Source: Debaryomyces hansenii CBS767 (Eukaryota > Ascomycota > Pichiomycetes > Serinales > Debaryomycetaceae). From it: 64,000 bases of DNA. Numbering within the stretch: position 1 is the first letter of the stretch; every line of letters begins with the position of its first letter. The stretch covers positions 868,001 through 932,000 of the forward strand of contig NC_006048.2 in the NCBI RefSeq assembly GCF_000006445.2, read 5' to 3'. Position numbers and translations under genes: made by a program. The notes under the pieces are model-generated. The model did no database searches. It was not told the origin of the DNA and saw nothing but the letters and a program-made list of their open reading frames with translations. Shown piece after piece: positions 39,729 through 49,128 of this stretch.

Positions 39729-40433
39729 TTACATGACATTGAAAAGGAAACTGAAACCAACAATACCGGCAACAGCAGCAGCCTTCTTCCAAGCACCTAA
39801 GTCAACGTGGGACAAAGCAGATGAGTCAGAAGAGGAGGAGGAGTCAGATCCAGATCCGGAGCTTGAGCTAGAGCCTGAACCAGAACCAGAGCCACTAGAG
39901 GCACTAGATCCTGAGCCGGAGCCTGAACCAGAAGAACCAGAGGCACTAGAGCCACCGGATCCAGAAGAACCAGAAGCCATAGAACCACCAGAGCCAGAAC
40001 CAGAAGAGCCAGAGGCACTAGAGCCACCGGATCCAGAAGAACCAGAAGCCATAGAACCACCAGAGCCAGAAGAACCGGAAGCTAAGGCGCCACCTGCACC
40101 AGAAGAGCCAGAAGCTAAGGCGCCACCTGCACCAGAAGAGCCAGAAGCTAAGGCACCACCTGCACCAGAAGAGGCAGAGGCTAAGGCACCACCTGCACCA
40201 GAAGTGGCAGATTCCAAACCGGATTGAGCAGCACCGGCAGCACCAGAAGTTGCACTACCTAAAATAGAGTCGGCACCACCACCAATAGCAGAGCTGAGGC
40301 TATCGCCAGAACCACCAACAGCGGAGGTGACACTGCTTCCAGAACCACCAACAGCGGAGGCAACAGAGTCACCGGCACTACCAGCAGCACTTTGAACGTC
40401 ACTGACAGCGAATTGTAAAGCGTTGATACCCAT
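39729..40433 (-). CDS. Ser/Gly/Ala repeat protein with C-terminal hydrophobic tail
   Basis: A 234-residue low-complexity protein. Residues 20-60 contain three AVGGSG/SSVTSA-type repeats. Residues about 70-170 are tandem 11-residue units of the type SGAGGALASGS that shade into SGSGGSMASGS. A Gly/Ser then Ser/Asp run follows. The last 30 residues (ALSHVDLGAWKKAAAVAGIV and a hydrophobic end) form a single possible membrane segment. No N-terminal signal peptide is visible, which argues against a classical GPI cell-wall protein; a tail-anchored or GPI-like product after an unseen exon are alternatives. I do not recognise a family. The opposite strand is also open over most of the repeat because of the codon pattern, but its Glu-Pro product is not credible. 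Confidence 0.7.
   Translation of the reverse strand: MGINALQFAVSDVQSAAGSAGDSVASAVGGSGSSVTSAVGGSGDSLSSAIGGGADSILGSATSGAAGAAQSGLESATSGAGGALASASSGAGGALASGSSGAGGALASGSSGAGGALASGSSGSGGSMASGSSGSGGSSASGSSGSGSGGSMASGSSGSGGSSASGSSGSGSGSGSSASSGSGSGSGSSSSSGSGSDSSSSSDSSALSHVDLGAWKKAAAVAGIVGFSFLFNVM
39833..40228 (-). repeat. 33-bp tandem repeats inside the Ser/Gly/Ala gene
   Basis: Units of 33 bases encoding 11 residues are repeated about four times nearly perfectly (near 40075-40200) and then in diverged form with a higher-order duplication (near 39945-40075). The in-frame period predicts length polymorphism between strains. Confidence 0.85.
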
Positions 40434-42807
40434 TATGTTATATTAATATGTTTTGTCTATTGTAATTAATTTGTATAATATCACTTGATATATGAAATAC
40501 TAACGATAAAAATTTGCCCATTCATTGGGAATTACCATTCCTTATATACTTTTGCATGTATAGCCTATTATTTGCTACACGGCTGTTAACTTGATTCAAC
40601 CAGCTTTGTGTTTATGAATCATGAACATTTCCACATTATCCCCCTAATGTCCCTATTATGTTACGTCAGGGTACCTAGTACCTGACTTTCTGCATAGTAA
40701 CTACACTTCCCAAAAGGTCATAATGGTTTCCTCCAGTTAGTGGCTATAATTCCATGCACTATTGTTCTTTAGATTTTACAGGGGTCATAATCTATTGTTC
40801 CAGTCACGTGTATTTAGCTATCGGTTTAAAGTTCAAAGGCCAGTTAGGATTCTACGCCATGTTAGTTGTACAATTGAAACGTAATAGCCTCTATTTACGT
40901 CGCTTCTAATTAAAGACCTTTCCAGATTGTTCCATTTCGCTATGCTGCGTTTTGAGTCTTTCCGATGCTTGAAATGTACTAGCTAAATATTGAATTATCT
41001 GGATTCGTATGAACATTCGTGGCCAATTATTTCTATCAAACTTGGCACCACTTATTCACTCTGGCACAATTGATACCTTCAGCATGATATTGCTTGAATT
41101 CTCCAAAAGCATATGACTGGCTTATTGTTATGTAATCATATTGCGATTCCAATCTTTGTGGAGTATCGGATTCCGATTCCTACATTTGACAGTTCTCGGT
41201 TGCACCGCGAATCGGAAGCAGCTACTTGTAGTATATAGTCATGTTTCAAGTGAAAAATTACACAAAGATCAAAACAACCCGAAATCGCAGCAATTAAGAT
41301 CCAGGTTACCCCAAGCATACAGAATCGACTGGAGAAATAGAGTGTATTAGCAGATACGTCTTGTTCTAAACGTTTGTTTGCATCCTGGTCTGGATTATTT
41401 TACGAAGAAATTAGCTGTTTGTAATACAGTGTAAAACGCGTAGCATGCAAGCCATTTCAGAAGTTATTGTAGGTGGTGAGCGTGAATAGCAGATCCAGAA
41501 TCACCAAGAAATTGGAGTTTAGCGTGGTTGAATAGCGCGTTCGTTTATTGAGCTCGGCAGAAAGTAGATTTTGTGAATGTCATAAGGATCATGCATATGG
41601 AGAATAGAGTTGACCGCAATATTCAAAATGAAAATTTGGTATGTTGCTATATTGCTTTTGAATTGGAAAGAGCTAATGTTGTGCACTATTAATAATAAGA
41701 GTTTTAGGCGAAAAACAGTTGATGGGCTGCACTTGCGGCAGATGCAAAAGGTCATCTAAATTAGACTTTTATAGATGTAGACATTTAAATTTTAGAATTA
41801 AAAGCCTTGCAATACAATAGCGGCACAATTAGAACGAATATTTCTCTATTTTGCTTCTCTTGCTTCTTTTGCTTCTCCCTGTTTATATTTGACCTGGAAA
41901 GGATTGGAACGGACATAATTAATTATTGTGAATTGTTAACTAGTAAGTTAAATTTGCAGAAATTATTGCAAAATTATATGAAATTTGCACTTTTTGCAAC
42001 ATTTCGAGATTGTGTGGTAGAAAGAATAGATGAACGAAGAATGCAAGTAATTGTTTTGAAGACCTGTTTTATCCAAGACAAGGAAAGAATACCATTAAAT
42101 TGTCTAAAACTCTCAGGCACATTATTTTGTCTATTATTAAGATAATAATATATGTGGGCTATATCTATTCCCCCGTCCGTCAAGAAAAGATTTGCATTTT
42201 CAGAAGCTATGCCAGTGATTTTCAATTTTCCCTTAAATTTTATAGCACAAGAATCGAAAAAAGTCACCACACCACTATTTCCTTGTATAATAAGTGTTGG
42301 AATGATAATTTGCGTACAACCTCACTTAACTCAAAATCAGCGAGTACATGAATATCTTTCCCTTAATGGAAAATTAAATTGACCATGATTAACAACCTCT
42401 GAATTCTTTTAGTTGACATTAACAAATTGTATACTTTAAATGGATGTTAGAAATGTCGTTTAGTATCAAAGCTAAGTGAAAATTCTGCCATGGGAGGAAT
42501 GCACTCACAATCTCAGTCATATCATTGTGAATGGGGAATTGAAAAATGGACGATGAGGTTGTGTTGTTATAATAATTGGCTCAGGGCCACTGTTTAGAAA
42601 CCATGAATTTGATTAAGCTATAACTCTACTTGGTGACTAGAGGCCTAGGAACGCTCCACGCTCCAACAATGTTCTCATTTTTTATCCGTCTCGACATTCC
42701 TAATTAGGAAGCAGTTTCCGGCTTATCGTTATCTTGGAATCCATATAAATACTTCGGTTAACTCGAAATGAATTTTCATCGAAGCAAAACAACAACCAAA
42801 TTATTAA
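40434..42807. other. Long sparse intergenic region
   Basis: About 2.4 kb with no gene I can support. It includes the promoter of the Ser/Gly/Ala gene, a CACGTG at 40805-40810, and overlapping open frames on both strands at about 41970-42380 whose minus-strand reading (FLTDGGIDIAHI and neighbours) looks somewhat protein-like but begins at a GTG and ends in stops on both sides. The last 100 bases are the metallothionein-like promoter. Confidence 0.4.
42744..42750 (+). promoter_or_regulatory. TATA box of the metallothionein-like gene
   Basis: TATAAAT lies 58 bases upstream of the ATG at 42808, followed by an A/C-rich leader (AAAACAACAACCAAATTATT). A strong TATA and unstructured leader fit an inducible, highly expressed gene. 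Confidence 0.55.
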
Positions 42808-42963
42808 ATGTGTGGAAAAGAAGTAAATTCAAGTTCAAGTACAAATACAAGTACAAGTGTATCCAATTCTTCTAGCTCAAAGATTACGTCGTCATGCTGT
42901 GGTACATCTTGCAAGTGCGGGTCAGCCTGTGCATGTAAATCTTGTAATACTACAAAATTATAA
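42808..42963 (+). CDS. Small metallothionein-like Cys-rich protein (51 aa)
   Basis: A 51-codon ORF with eight cysteines, seven of them packed into 18 residues near the C-terminus as SCCGTSCKCGSACACKSC. This includes CC, CKC, CAC and C-X2-C pairs typical of copper-binding metallothioneins. There are no aromatic residues and no His, as expected. The N-terminal half is a Ser/Thr/Asn linker. It resembles the small yeast copper thioneins (CUP1/CRD2 class) in composition; orthology cannot be judged. A TATA box and an A-rich leader precede it. It is convergent with the catalase gene, 228 bases away, another stress-response function. Confidence 0.85.
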   Translation: MCGKEVNSSSSTNTSTSVSNSSSSKITSSCCGTSCKCGSACACKSCNTTKL

Positions 42964-43191
42964 ATAAATATATTCTAATTTCCGGCTAGAGCTGCTATTG
43001 AGACCAGCATATGGTAGCTATTTAAACTTGCTTAATTGACTCTAAATGTTTAACAGAAGTTGTCTAAGTTTTCTATGGGTCAATATACTGCATTACTCGA
43101 ATCCCTCTGTTCCTTACAAAAATACAAAATAAATAAATAAATATTGATTCACAATAGAATATAAATACATAACCTTAATTAGATAACCTAT

Positions 43192-44649
43192 TTACTTTCT
43201 TGGAGAAAGTTGTAAAGCTTCCTTCTTAATGTTGGCGGATAATTCTGGGTGGACCTTTGCGAACATATCAAAGACCTTGTCTTGGATATGAGTTTCAGCG
43301 CCAGAAACATGAACAGCAACGTTGTGAGCTAAGTTCTTTTGTTGGTTTGGATACTTAGCTAAAACATTGTATAAAGCAGTAGCTTGGGAGTAATCCTTGT
43401 CAGTACATTTCCAGTGGAATGGACAAGCAGCCCCTTCCCAAACTTCTTGTTCTTCTTGTATGCTAAAATTCTTGAATTCAACTGGTTTGGAAGTGGCTAA
43501 ATAGTTTGGATGTGATCCTAAGTTACCGTTAACATTCATACCACCATCCCTCATATGTGGATTGAAAACACGACCAGTGATTGGACAGTTAACAGGAATT
43601 TGGGTGTAATTGGTACCTAATCTGTGTCTGTGTGTATCAGCGTAAGAGAATAATCTTGATTGCAAGACTGGATCAGCAGAAGCTTCCATGTAAGGAACGG
43701 TGTGAGCAGGTGCAAATGCAGCTTGCTCAATTTCGGCAAAGTAGTTCTTTGGGTTTTCGTTCAAGACTAATTTACCGAATCTTCTCATTGGGTAATCCTT
43801 ATGTGGCCAGACCTTGGTTAAGTCGAAGACGGAGAATGGTGCCTTCTTAGCTTGTTCTTGAGTCATGGTTTGGATGTAACAAGTCCAGGATGGCGCATTA
43901 CCCTTGGCAATTTCTTTGAACAAGTCTTCTTGAGCAAAATCTGGATTGGAACCTGCCAATTCGCCTGCTTCTTCGTTGGTCAAGGTTTTGACACCTTGAT
44001 CGGAGATGAAGTGGACTTGGACGTAGTACCATTCACCCTTCTTGTTGGACCACTTGTAAGTGTGACCAGAGTAACCGTTCATTTCTCTGTAACTAGCTGG
44101 AGTACCACGGTCGGAGAAAAGAGTCATAACTTGGTGGATGGATTCTTGATTAGAAGTCAAGTAGTCCCAGAACATGGTTGGGTCCTTCAAGTGAGTTTCT
44201 GGGTTTCTCTTTTGGGTATGGATGAAGTGAGGGAACTTGGATGGGTCCCTAATGAAGAAAACTGGGGTGTTGTTGTACACTAAATCCAAGTTACCTTCCT
44301 CGGTATACAACTTAGTAGAAAATCCTCTTGGATCTCTAGCACTGTCAGCAGAACCAGATTCACCACCAACGGTGGAGAATCTGGTTAAAACCTTGGTCTT
44401 TTTACCAATAGTATCCAAAAATGCAGCACTACAAACATCACTAATATCGTCAGTCACTTCAAAGTAACCGTAAGCACCAGATCCCTTGGCGTGCACAACT
44501 CTTTCTGGGATTCTTTCTCTGTCGAAGTGTGCTAAAGAATCAATAAGATTGAAATCTTGCAATAATAATGGACCATGTTGGCCAACTCTTTGAGTAGCAA
44601 ATGGTTCTGGGATTGGACATCCGTTGGAGTTAGTGTAAACAGGAGCCAT
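43192..44649 (-). CDS. CTA1: Catalase (monofunctional, haem), CTA1 type
   Basis: A 485-residue small-subunit catalase that dismutates hydrogen peroxide, with the same length and N-terminus style as Candida tropicalis peroxisomal catalase. The catalytic His53 lies in ERVVHAKGSGA. The catalytic Asn lies in VYNNTPVFFIRD (Asn126/127). Tyr336 in SRLFSYADTHRHRLG is the proximal haem ligand. The C-terminus ends SPRK and lacks an SKL-like peroxisomal signal, so import would need an internal signal. Codon use is very biased, indicating high expression. A TATA element (TTATATAT) is near 44733. The gene is convergent with the metallothionein-like gene. Confidence 0.97.
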   Translation of the reverse strand: MAPVYTNSNGCPIPEPFATQRVGQHGPLLLQDFNLIDSLAHFDRERIPERVVHAKGSGAYGYFEVTDDISDVCSAAFLDTIGKKTKVLTRFSTVGGESGSADSARDPRGFSTKLYTEEGNLDLVYNNTPVFFIRDPSKFPHFIHTQKRNPETHLKDPTMFWDYLTSNQESIHQVMTLFSDRGTPASYREMNGYSGHTYKWSNKKGEWYYVQVHFISDQGVKTLTNEEAGELAGSNPDFAQEDLFKEIAKGNAPSWTCYIQTMTQEQAKKAPFSVFDLTKVWPHKDYPMRRFGKLVLNENPKNYFAEIEQAAFAPAHTVPYMEASADPVLQSRLFSYADTHRHRLGTNYTQIPVNCPITGRVFNPHMRDGGMNVNGNLGSHPNYLATSKPVEFKNFSIQEEQEVWEGAACPFHWKCTDKDYSQATALYNVLAKYPNQQKNLAHNVAVHVSGAETHIQDKVFDMFAKVHPELSANIKKEALQLSPRK

Positions 44650-45722
44650 TGTGAATAGTTTGTATTAAATATACCTGTAATTGATGAGATTGTATGATAC
44701 CTTTTAAAAATCTCTAAGAGGATTTATTCTCCTTATATATCATCACGTAGTAATTTTAGGTAAGCGGGGTGAATGGCTGATTATAATAAAATGCTTCTAA
44801 GTGGCCAGCGAATTTGAGGGTAGATAGCCGAGGTATAAGTCGCACTCCAAGCATCGCACCAAGGGGACCCTGGGGTTCAGAAAAGCAGAGTTTCTAGCAC
44901 AATTGAGGACGTACGGTCCATTTCTACATCCTACAGGTATGCGAGGAGCCCTTGAGCACCATCAATCAAGAAGTAGACGGATTATTGAGCAAACTTTGAA
45001 GTGTGGACTATCTAGTTCTAAAACTTCAGTACTGTAGATGAGGCCATGTGAAGAACTGGTTTTTTTTTCTCCACAATCTATCAGAGCGCGGTTCCGGATT
45101 TGTGTCAACCCGATATGGCCGACGATTATTAATGCTGCAATACTAGACCACCATCGGTACAGATTACTAGAAATAGAACAACGCTTGAGAAAGAGGTTAG
45201 AATATACATGATGGGGTGGAATCAAGATCAGGAGAAGTTTTACAAGTACGTTATGTGATATTCGTAGACATTTAAATTAGAATTAGAATTAGAATTAGAA
45301 TTAGGAATTGGGCTGGGCCGTCTGAATGCAAAATATGAGTTGTGAACAAAGTAAGGTTTTAAATTATAGGATATAGTAGCTCACCAGTAACTACGATAGG
45401 CCAACAAACGGGCGGTCTCAATTCCGAAATTCATCTTTCTTGTATTCTTTTGATACGTTGCATCTAGCTAGTGGCTACACATGCCGAGGAGGGGGAAAAT
45501 TGACGTCGGCCCATAATCACAAAAGGTGTGGCTTTCAGGTATATTGGAAATGCGGACGGTGGCCTCATGTGGTAAAAATGGTAATGGGGCCAAGAAGCGA
45601 TGTTCTACATAGGACCAATGATTTACGTCATGAATACGAGTCAATTAGACATATATAGTCATAGCTAAAACGATTAGCTAAATAAGGTGAATATAGGAGG
45701 GTTCGAGTACATACATGCAATA
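44650..45722. other. Catalase promoter and spacer to RAI1
   Basis: About 1.07 kb containing the catalase upstream region and an imperfect AATTAG hexamer repeat at 45275-45304. Short ORFs (44962-45225 minus; 45440-45658 plus) lack any recognisable feature. Confidence 0.4.
45275..45304. repeat. AATTAG hexanucleotide microsatellite
   Basis: About five tandem copies of AATTAG upstream of catalase, about 630 bases from its start. Likely polymorphic; no function inferred. Confidence 0.85.
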
Positions 45723-46880
45723 TCACGATTCAGTCTTATGAAGAGAGATTCTCCATTCCTTGAAGTCTTCAGTGATAACACTATTTCGCAATTCGCTATC
45801 TTGCATCAACTCTACTATAGAAAAACTTTTCGAACCTGGATCATATGTCAACGACCACAGCTTATCGGCATCTTTAGGTATTTCATTGTTTATCCATTCA
45901 ATTACAGCTCCATACCATTTTAATGCGTTCATGCACACTATCTTTGTGTTTACATTAATGGTATCTTTTAACATAATTGGTATTTCCTCAGTGTTATATA
46001 CTTCCACGTTTCGTAAAATTAAATTATCATCTCTGAAACCGTAAACTATCTTCCTAATTCCAATTAGGAAACTTTGTGCCCATGTCCTGAATAATTTCTT
46101 CTCAAAATTCACGACTTGTCCTGGTGCCTCTATCACCTTACTTGTTTTCAATTCCACGTAATGAGGTAAGATATCCTTGCCATCCTCAGGTATATAATCC
46201 CACAAACAATCAACTTCACCTGCTAGTAATAATTTAACCTTTCCAATCCCCGTCTTAACTACCGATATGTATTGTTCGTAGTTATTAACAACTTTCTTAT
46301 TTCTTTTCTCGATTAGCTGGCGTGAACAATCACCCCATGGTTTCGGTAACGTACTTACTGCCTCGAATTTGTATCCAGAATACTCAAATTTTTTCATCAT
46401 TTCTTGTTTAGATGGATCTTCATGCTGGTTATTCTGCTGTCTTCTTTTTAATTCTATCTCATCATTATTTTTAATAAAAAGCTGTCCATCATATACAATT
46501 ACATGCAAGTCCAAAGGGTCCTTTAGGTTATATGGCAACGTTAATATCTTGGTCATCAAACCTCTGAATGTAATTATGTCACTGTTTATCTTGGTGCCAG
46601 TGCTTTGCTCATAATTCATCACTCCTTTCAATAATGCCGGAAAATCTCCAAGATTTTCCTCTTCTGGGATCTTTTTAAAGTTACTGTACCCAGCTCCTAA
46701 ATCAATTTGCTTATCAACGGATGCATCAGGTAAATAATAGTACGATAAATTCTCATCTTGGACCTTCGTGGAATCGAAGATATATTCACCATCAATATCT
46801 CTAGCAAAAGAAAATAACTCTTTCGGTTGCTTCAATGCTGTGGTCTTGGCCCTAGAGTTCAATGGAAACGTCTTTATCAT
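45723..46880 (-). CDS. RAI1: Rai1/DXO-family decapping and pyrophosphohydrolase protein
   Basis: With the ATG at 46878-46880 the protein has 385 residues, as in budding yeast Rai1 (387). The family motifs are present: FRGLMTKILTLPY, AGEVDCLWDY (acidic metal ligands), HYVELKTSKVI (Glu and Lys of the catalytic E-x-K) and WAQSFLIGI. Rai1 partners with the nuclear 5'-3' exonuclease Rat1 and removes incomplete 5' caps. The frame continues six codons upstream to a TTG; the ATG is preferred. The 5' end is divergent from SLP1 with 166 bases between starts. Confidence 0.94.
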   Translation of the reverse strand: MIKTFPLNSRAKTTALKQPKELFSFARDIDGEYIFDSTKVQDENLSYYYLPDASVDKQIDLGAGYSNFKKIPEEENLGDFPALLKGVMNYEQSTGTKINSDIITFRGLMTKILTLPYNLKDPLDLHVIVYDGQLFIKNNDEIELKRRQQNNQHEDPSKQEMMKKFEYSGYKFEAVSTLPKPWGDCSRQLIEKRNKKVVNNYEQYISVVKTGIGKVKLLLAGEVDCLWDYIPEDGKDILPHYVELKTSKVIEAPGQVVNFEKKLFRTWAQSFLIGIRKIVYGFRDDNLILRNVEVYNTEEIPIMLKDTINVNTKIVCMNALKWYGAVIEWINNEIPKDADKLWSLTYDPGSKSFSIVELMQDSELRNSVITEDFKEWRISLHKTES

Positions 46881-47046
46881 GTTATTAGATAGGTACAATT
46901 AAAAACTTTATTATATAGTTCGTTAAACTCATCGAACAAAATTTATAATTTGTACTCAATCACGAGATTTAAACAAACAAACACACCTTATCATTTAAAC
47001 CAATTTTATACATTCACAAGTAATTAGGTTCTTGGGACAAAAAGTT

Positions 47047-49050
47047 ATGATTATCAATGATAACAGATTGACTTTCTTGGCGATTCATTTATTCATAACA
47101 TTTCAGATTACAAGAGCAGAATTATTACAAACGTCCCAAAGTTCATGCCTAACTAAATCTGTTTGCAATGTAGACTCATGTTTACTAGACGCTGGAAATA
47201 TCTTTAAACCTCAAACCAGTCTTTCGAAAATAGATTCACTTAATTACACTACTCCTTCGGCACCCAAATCTACGCAAATATCTACGTCAACACCCCCATC
47301 GACGTCGATATCTACATCAATATCAACAGTCCTATCTACATTAACTTCAATCATATCCACAACATCTGCTGAAGTAATTTCAAGTTTACCTGAAAATTCC
47401 GTTGTTTCAAGTTCTGAGGATTTGTTCACCGAAATAAGCAAGTCTGACAGTGGTATAATAACAGACGATTTAAATAATGCACACTTCGAGGTCACCAGTG
47501 ATGTAAACTCTACAAATTCTACAAATACAACTGAGCCGTTTATACCCGTGCAAAATTATACGAATAAGAATATTCAGCTTAATCAATCTAACGAGACTAT
47601 TGACGAATGCCACTTTCTATCGTTCGAAGAATGGAAACGTCAAAAAGCTGTTGATAATAAACAGATTAATGATTCTCAACCTCAAGCAGAAACGATAGCA
47701 AATGAGTTAGTTCCTACAACTAGCGGTATAGATAATAGTACCCAAATACCCGTCTCATTGGATGAAGATCAAGGAAAGATATATAAAGATCGATTTAATT
47801 ATGCATCAGTGGGTTGTGCCGCTACTATTGTTAAAACTAACTCTCATGCTAAGGGAGCATCAGCAATCTTAGTAGAAAACAAGGATTCATATTTATTGAA
47901 TCAGTGTTCTTCATCACAGAAATTTGTGGTTATTGAATTATGTCAAGATATTCTTGTTGATACTGTGGTGATCGGAAATTTTGAATTCTTTAGTTCAAAC
48001 TTTCGTAAAATACGGATTTCTGTTTCAGACAGGTTTCCTGTTGGATCTTCTGGAATGAAAGTTTTAGGTGAATTTGAAGCAGAGAATATAAGAGATGTTC
48101 AATCTTTCAATATCGAAAATCCACTTATTTGGGCGAGGTATTTAAAATTAGAAATTTTGAGTCATTATGGTGATGAATTCTATTGTCCTATATCACTCAT
48201 TAGAGTTTATGGAAAAACAATGATGGAAGAATTCAAGATGGCGGAAGGACATGAATCTTTCATTGGTGGAGAACCTGAAATTAAGAATGAGGAATTAGTA
48301 ATAAATAATTCTATGAAAGATATTTCAAATTTCACAGGTATTAATATTCAGAATGAGGAATGTAGAGTGGCTTTACCTCATTTAGGATTGACTGAATTTT
48401 TAAAAGATATTAACTCAACAGCTAGTGATTACTGTGATGCAATGTATCCATTAATAAATGAGCCGGAAACTACACAAACAATAGAAACTAAGACAACACA
48501 GGAATCAATCTATAAAAATATAATGAAAAGATTATCTCTTTTAGAATCAAATGCTAGTTTATCCTTACTATACATCGAAGAACAAAGTAAATTGCTTTCT
48601 CAAGCTTTTACAAATTTAGAAAAGCGACAGTCATCAAATTTTGAATCGTTAATTAATTCATTTAATGACACCATGCATAACCAAATATCCTATTTCAAGA
48701 ACGCATATTTTAGTATCCAAGTTGAGGCATCCAAATTATTCAAGGCCCAGGAAAATAATCATCAAAGTTTGCTTGAAGAATCACATCATAAAATGACAAT
48801 ATTAGGAAATCAGTTAAAGTTTCAAAAAAGACTTTCAATTTTGAATACTATGATTATCATCTGTATCTTATCTTATGTTGTACTCACTAGAGATGTTTAC
48901 ATAGAAGATCACATGTATGATCATTTCCAACAGCCACTTCGAACTTCGCAGAATACCTCTGGTTATTCAAATCTACTTGATAAATACAAGAGGAAAAATT
49001 CTAAGCGAAATAACAGAAGTAAGAGAAGGAAGCCAAAATCTACGAATTAA
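47047..49050 (+). CDS. SLP1: SUN-like ER membrane protein Slp1
   Basis: A 667-residue protein starting at the ATG at 47047. A hydrophobic signal peptide (about residues 8-24, LTFLAIHLFITFQITRA) leads into a Ser/Thr-rich luminal region with many N-glycosylation sites. The conserved LSFEEWKRQK motif (about 193) precedes the SUN-like domain (about 250-400). That domain contains FNYASVGCAATIVKTNSHAK, NKDSYLLNQCSS and YCPISLIRVYGKT. After a coiled-coil-like stretch a membrane segment (LSILNTMIIICILSYVVL, about 600-618) and a basic tail follow. Budding yeast Slp1 works with Emp65 to protect soluble ER proteins from degradation. Confidence 0.9.
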   Translation: MIINDNRLTFLAIHLFITFQITRAELLQTSQSSCLTKSVCNVDSCLLDAGNIFKPQTSLSKIDSLNYTTPSAPKSTQISTSTPPSTSISTSISTVLSTLTSIISTTSAEVISSLPENSVVSSSEDLFTEISKSDSGIITDDLNNAHFEVTSDVNSTNSTNTTEPFIPVQNYTNKNIQLNQSNETIDECHFLSFEEWKRQKAVDNKQINDSQPQAETIANELVPTTSGIDNSTQIPVSLDEDQGKIYKDRFNYASVGCAATIVKTNSHAKGASAILVENKDSYLLNQCSSSQKFVVIELCQDILVDTVVIGNFEFFSSNFRKIRISVSDRFPVGSSGMKVLGEFEAENIRDVQSFNIENPLIWARYLKLEILSHYGDEFYCPISLIRVYGKTMMEEFKMAEGHESFIGGEPEIKNEELVINNSMKDISNFTGINIQNEECRVALPHLGLTEFLKDINSTASDYCDAMYPLINEPETTQTIETKTTQESIYKNIMKRLSLLESNASLSLLYIEEQSKLLSQAFTNLEKRQSSNFESLINSFNDTMHNQISYFKNAYFSIQVEASKLFKAQENNHQSLLEESHHKMTILGNQLKFQKRLSILNTMIIICILSYVVLTRDVYIEDHMYDHFQQPLRTSQNTSGYSNLLDKYKRKNSKRNNRSKRRKPKSTN

Positions 49051-49128
49051 ATCAAATAAAGATTTCTTAATAACTATGTACAAATAAATTTTCTATACTA
49101 TGTAATACAACAAAAAGGTAATATGAAA

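Noticed and set aside
39733..40227. Plus-strand open frame encoding a Glu-Pro repeat protein
   Set aside because: It is the exact antisense of the Ser/Gly/Ala repeats. Its product is an artefact of the GGxTCx codon pattern, and the minus-strand frame has a better start and a non-repetitive C-terminus.
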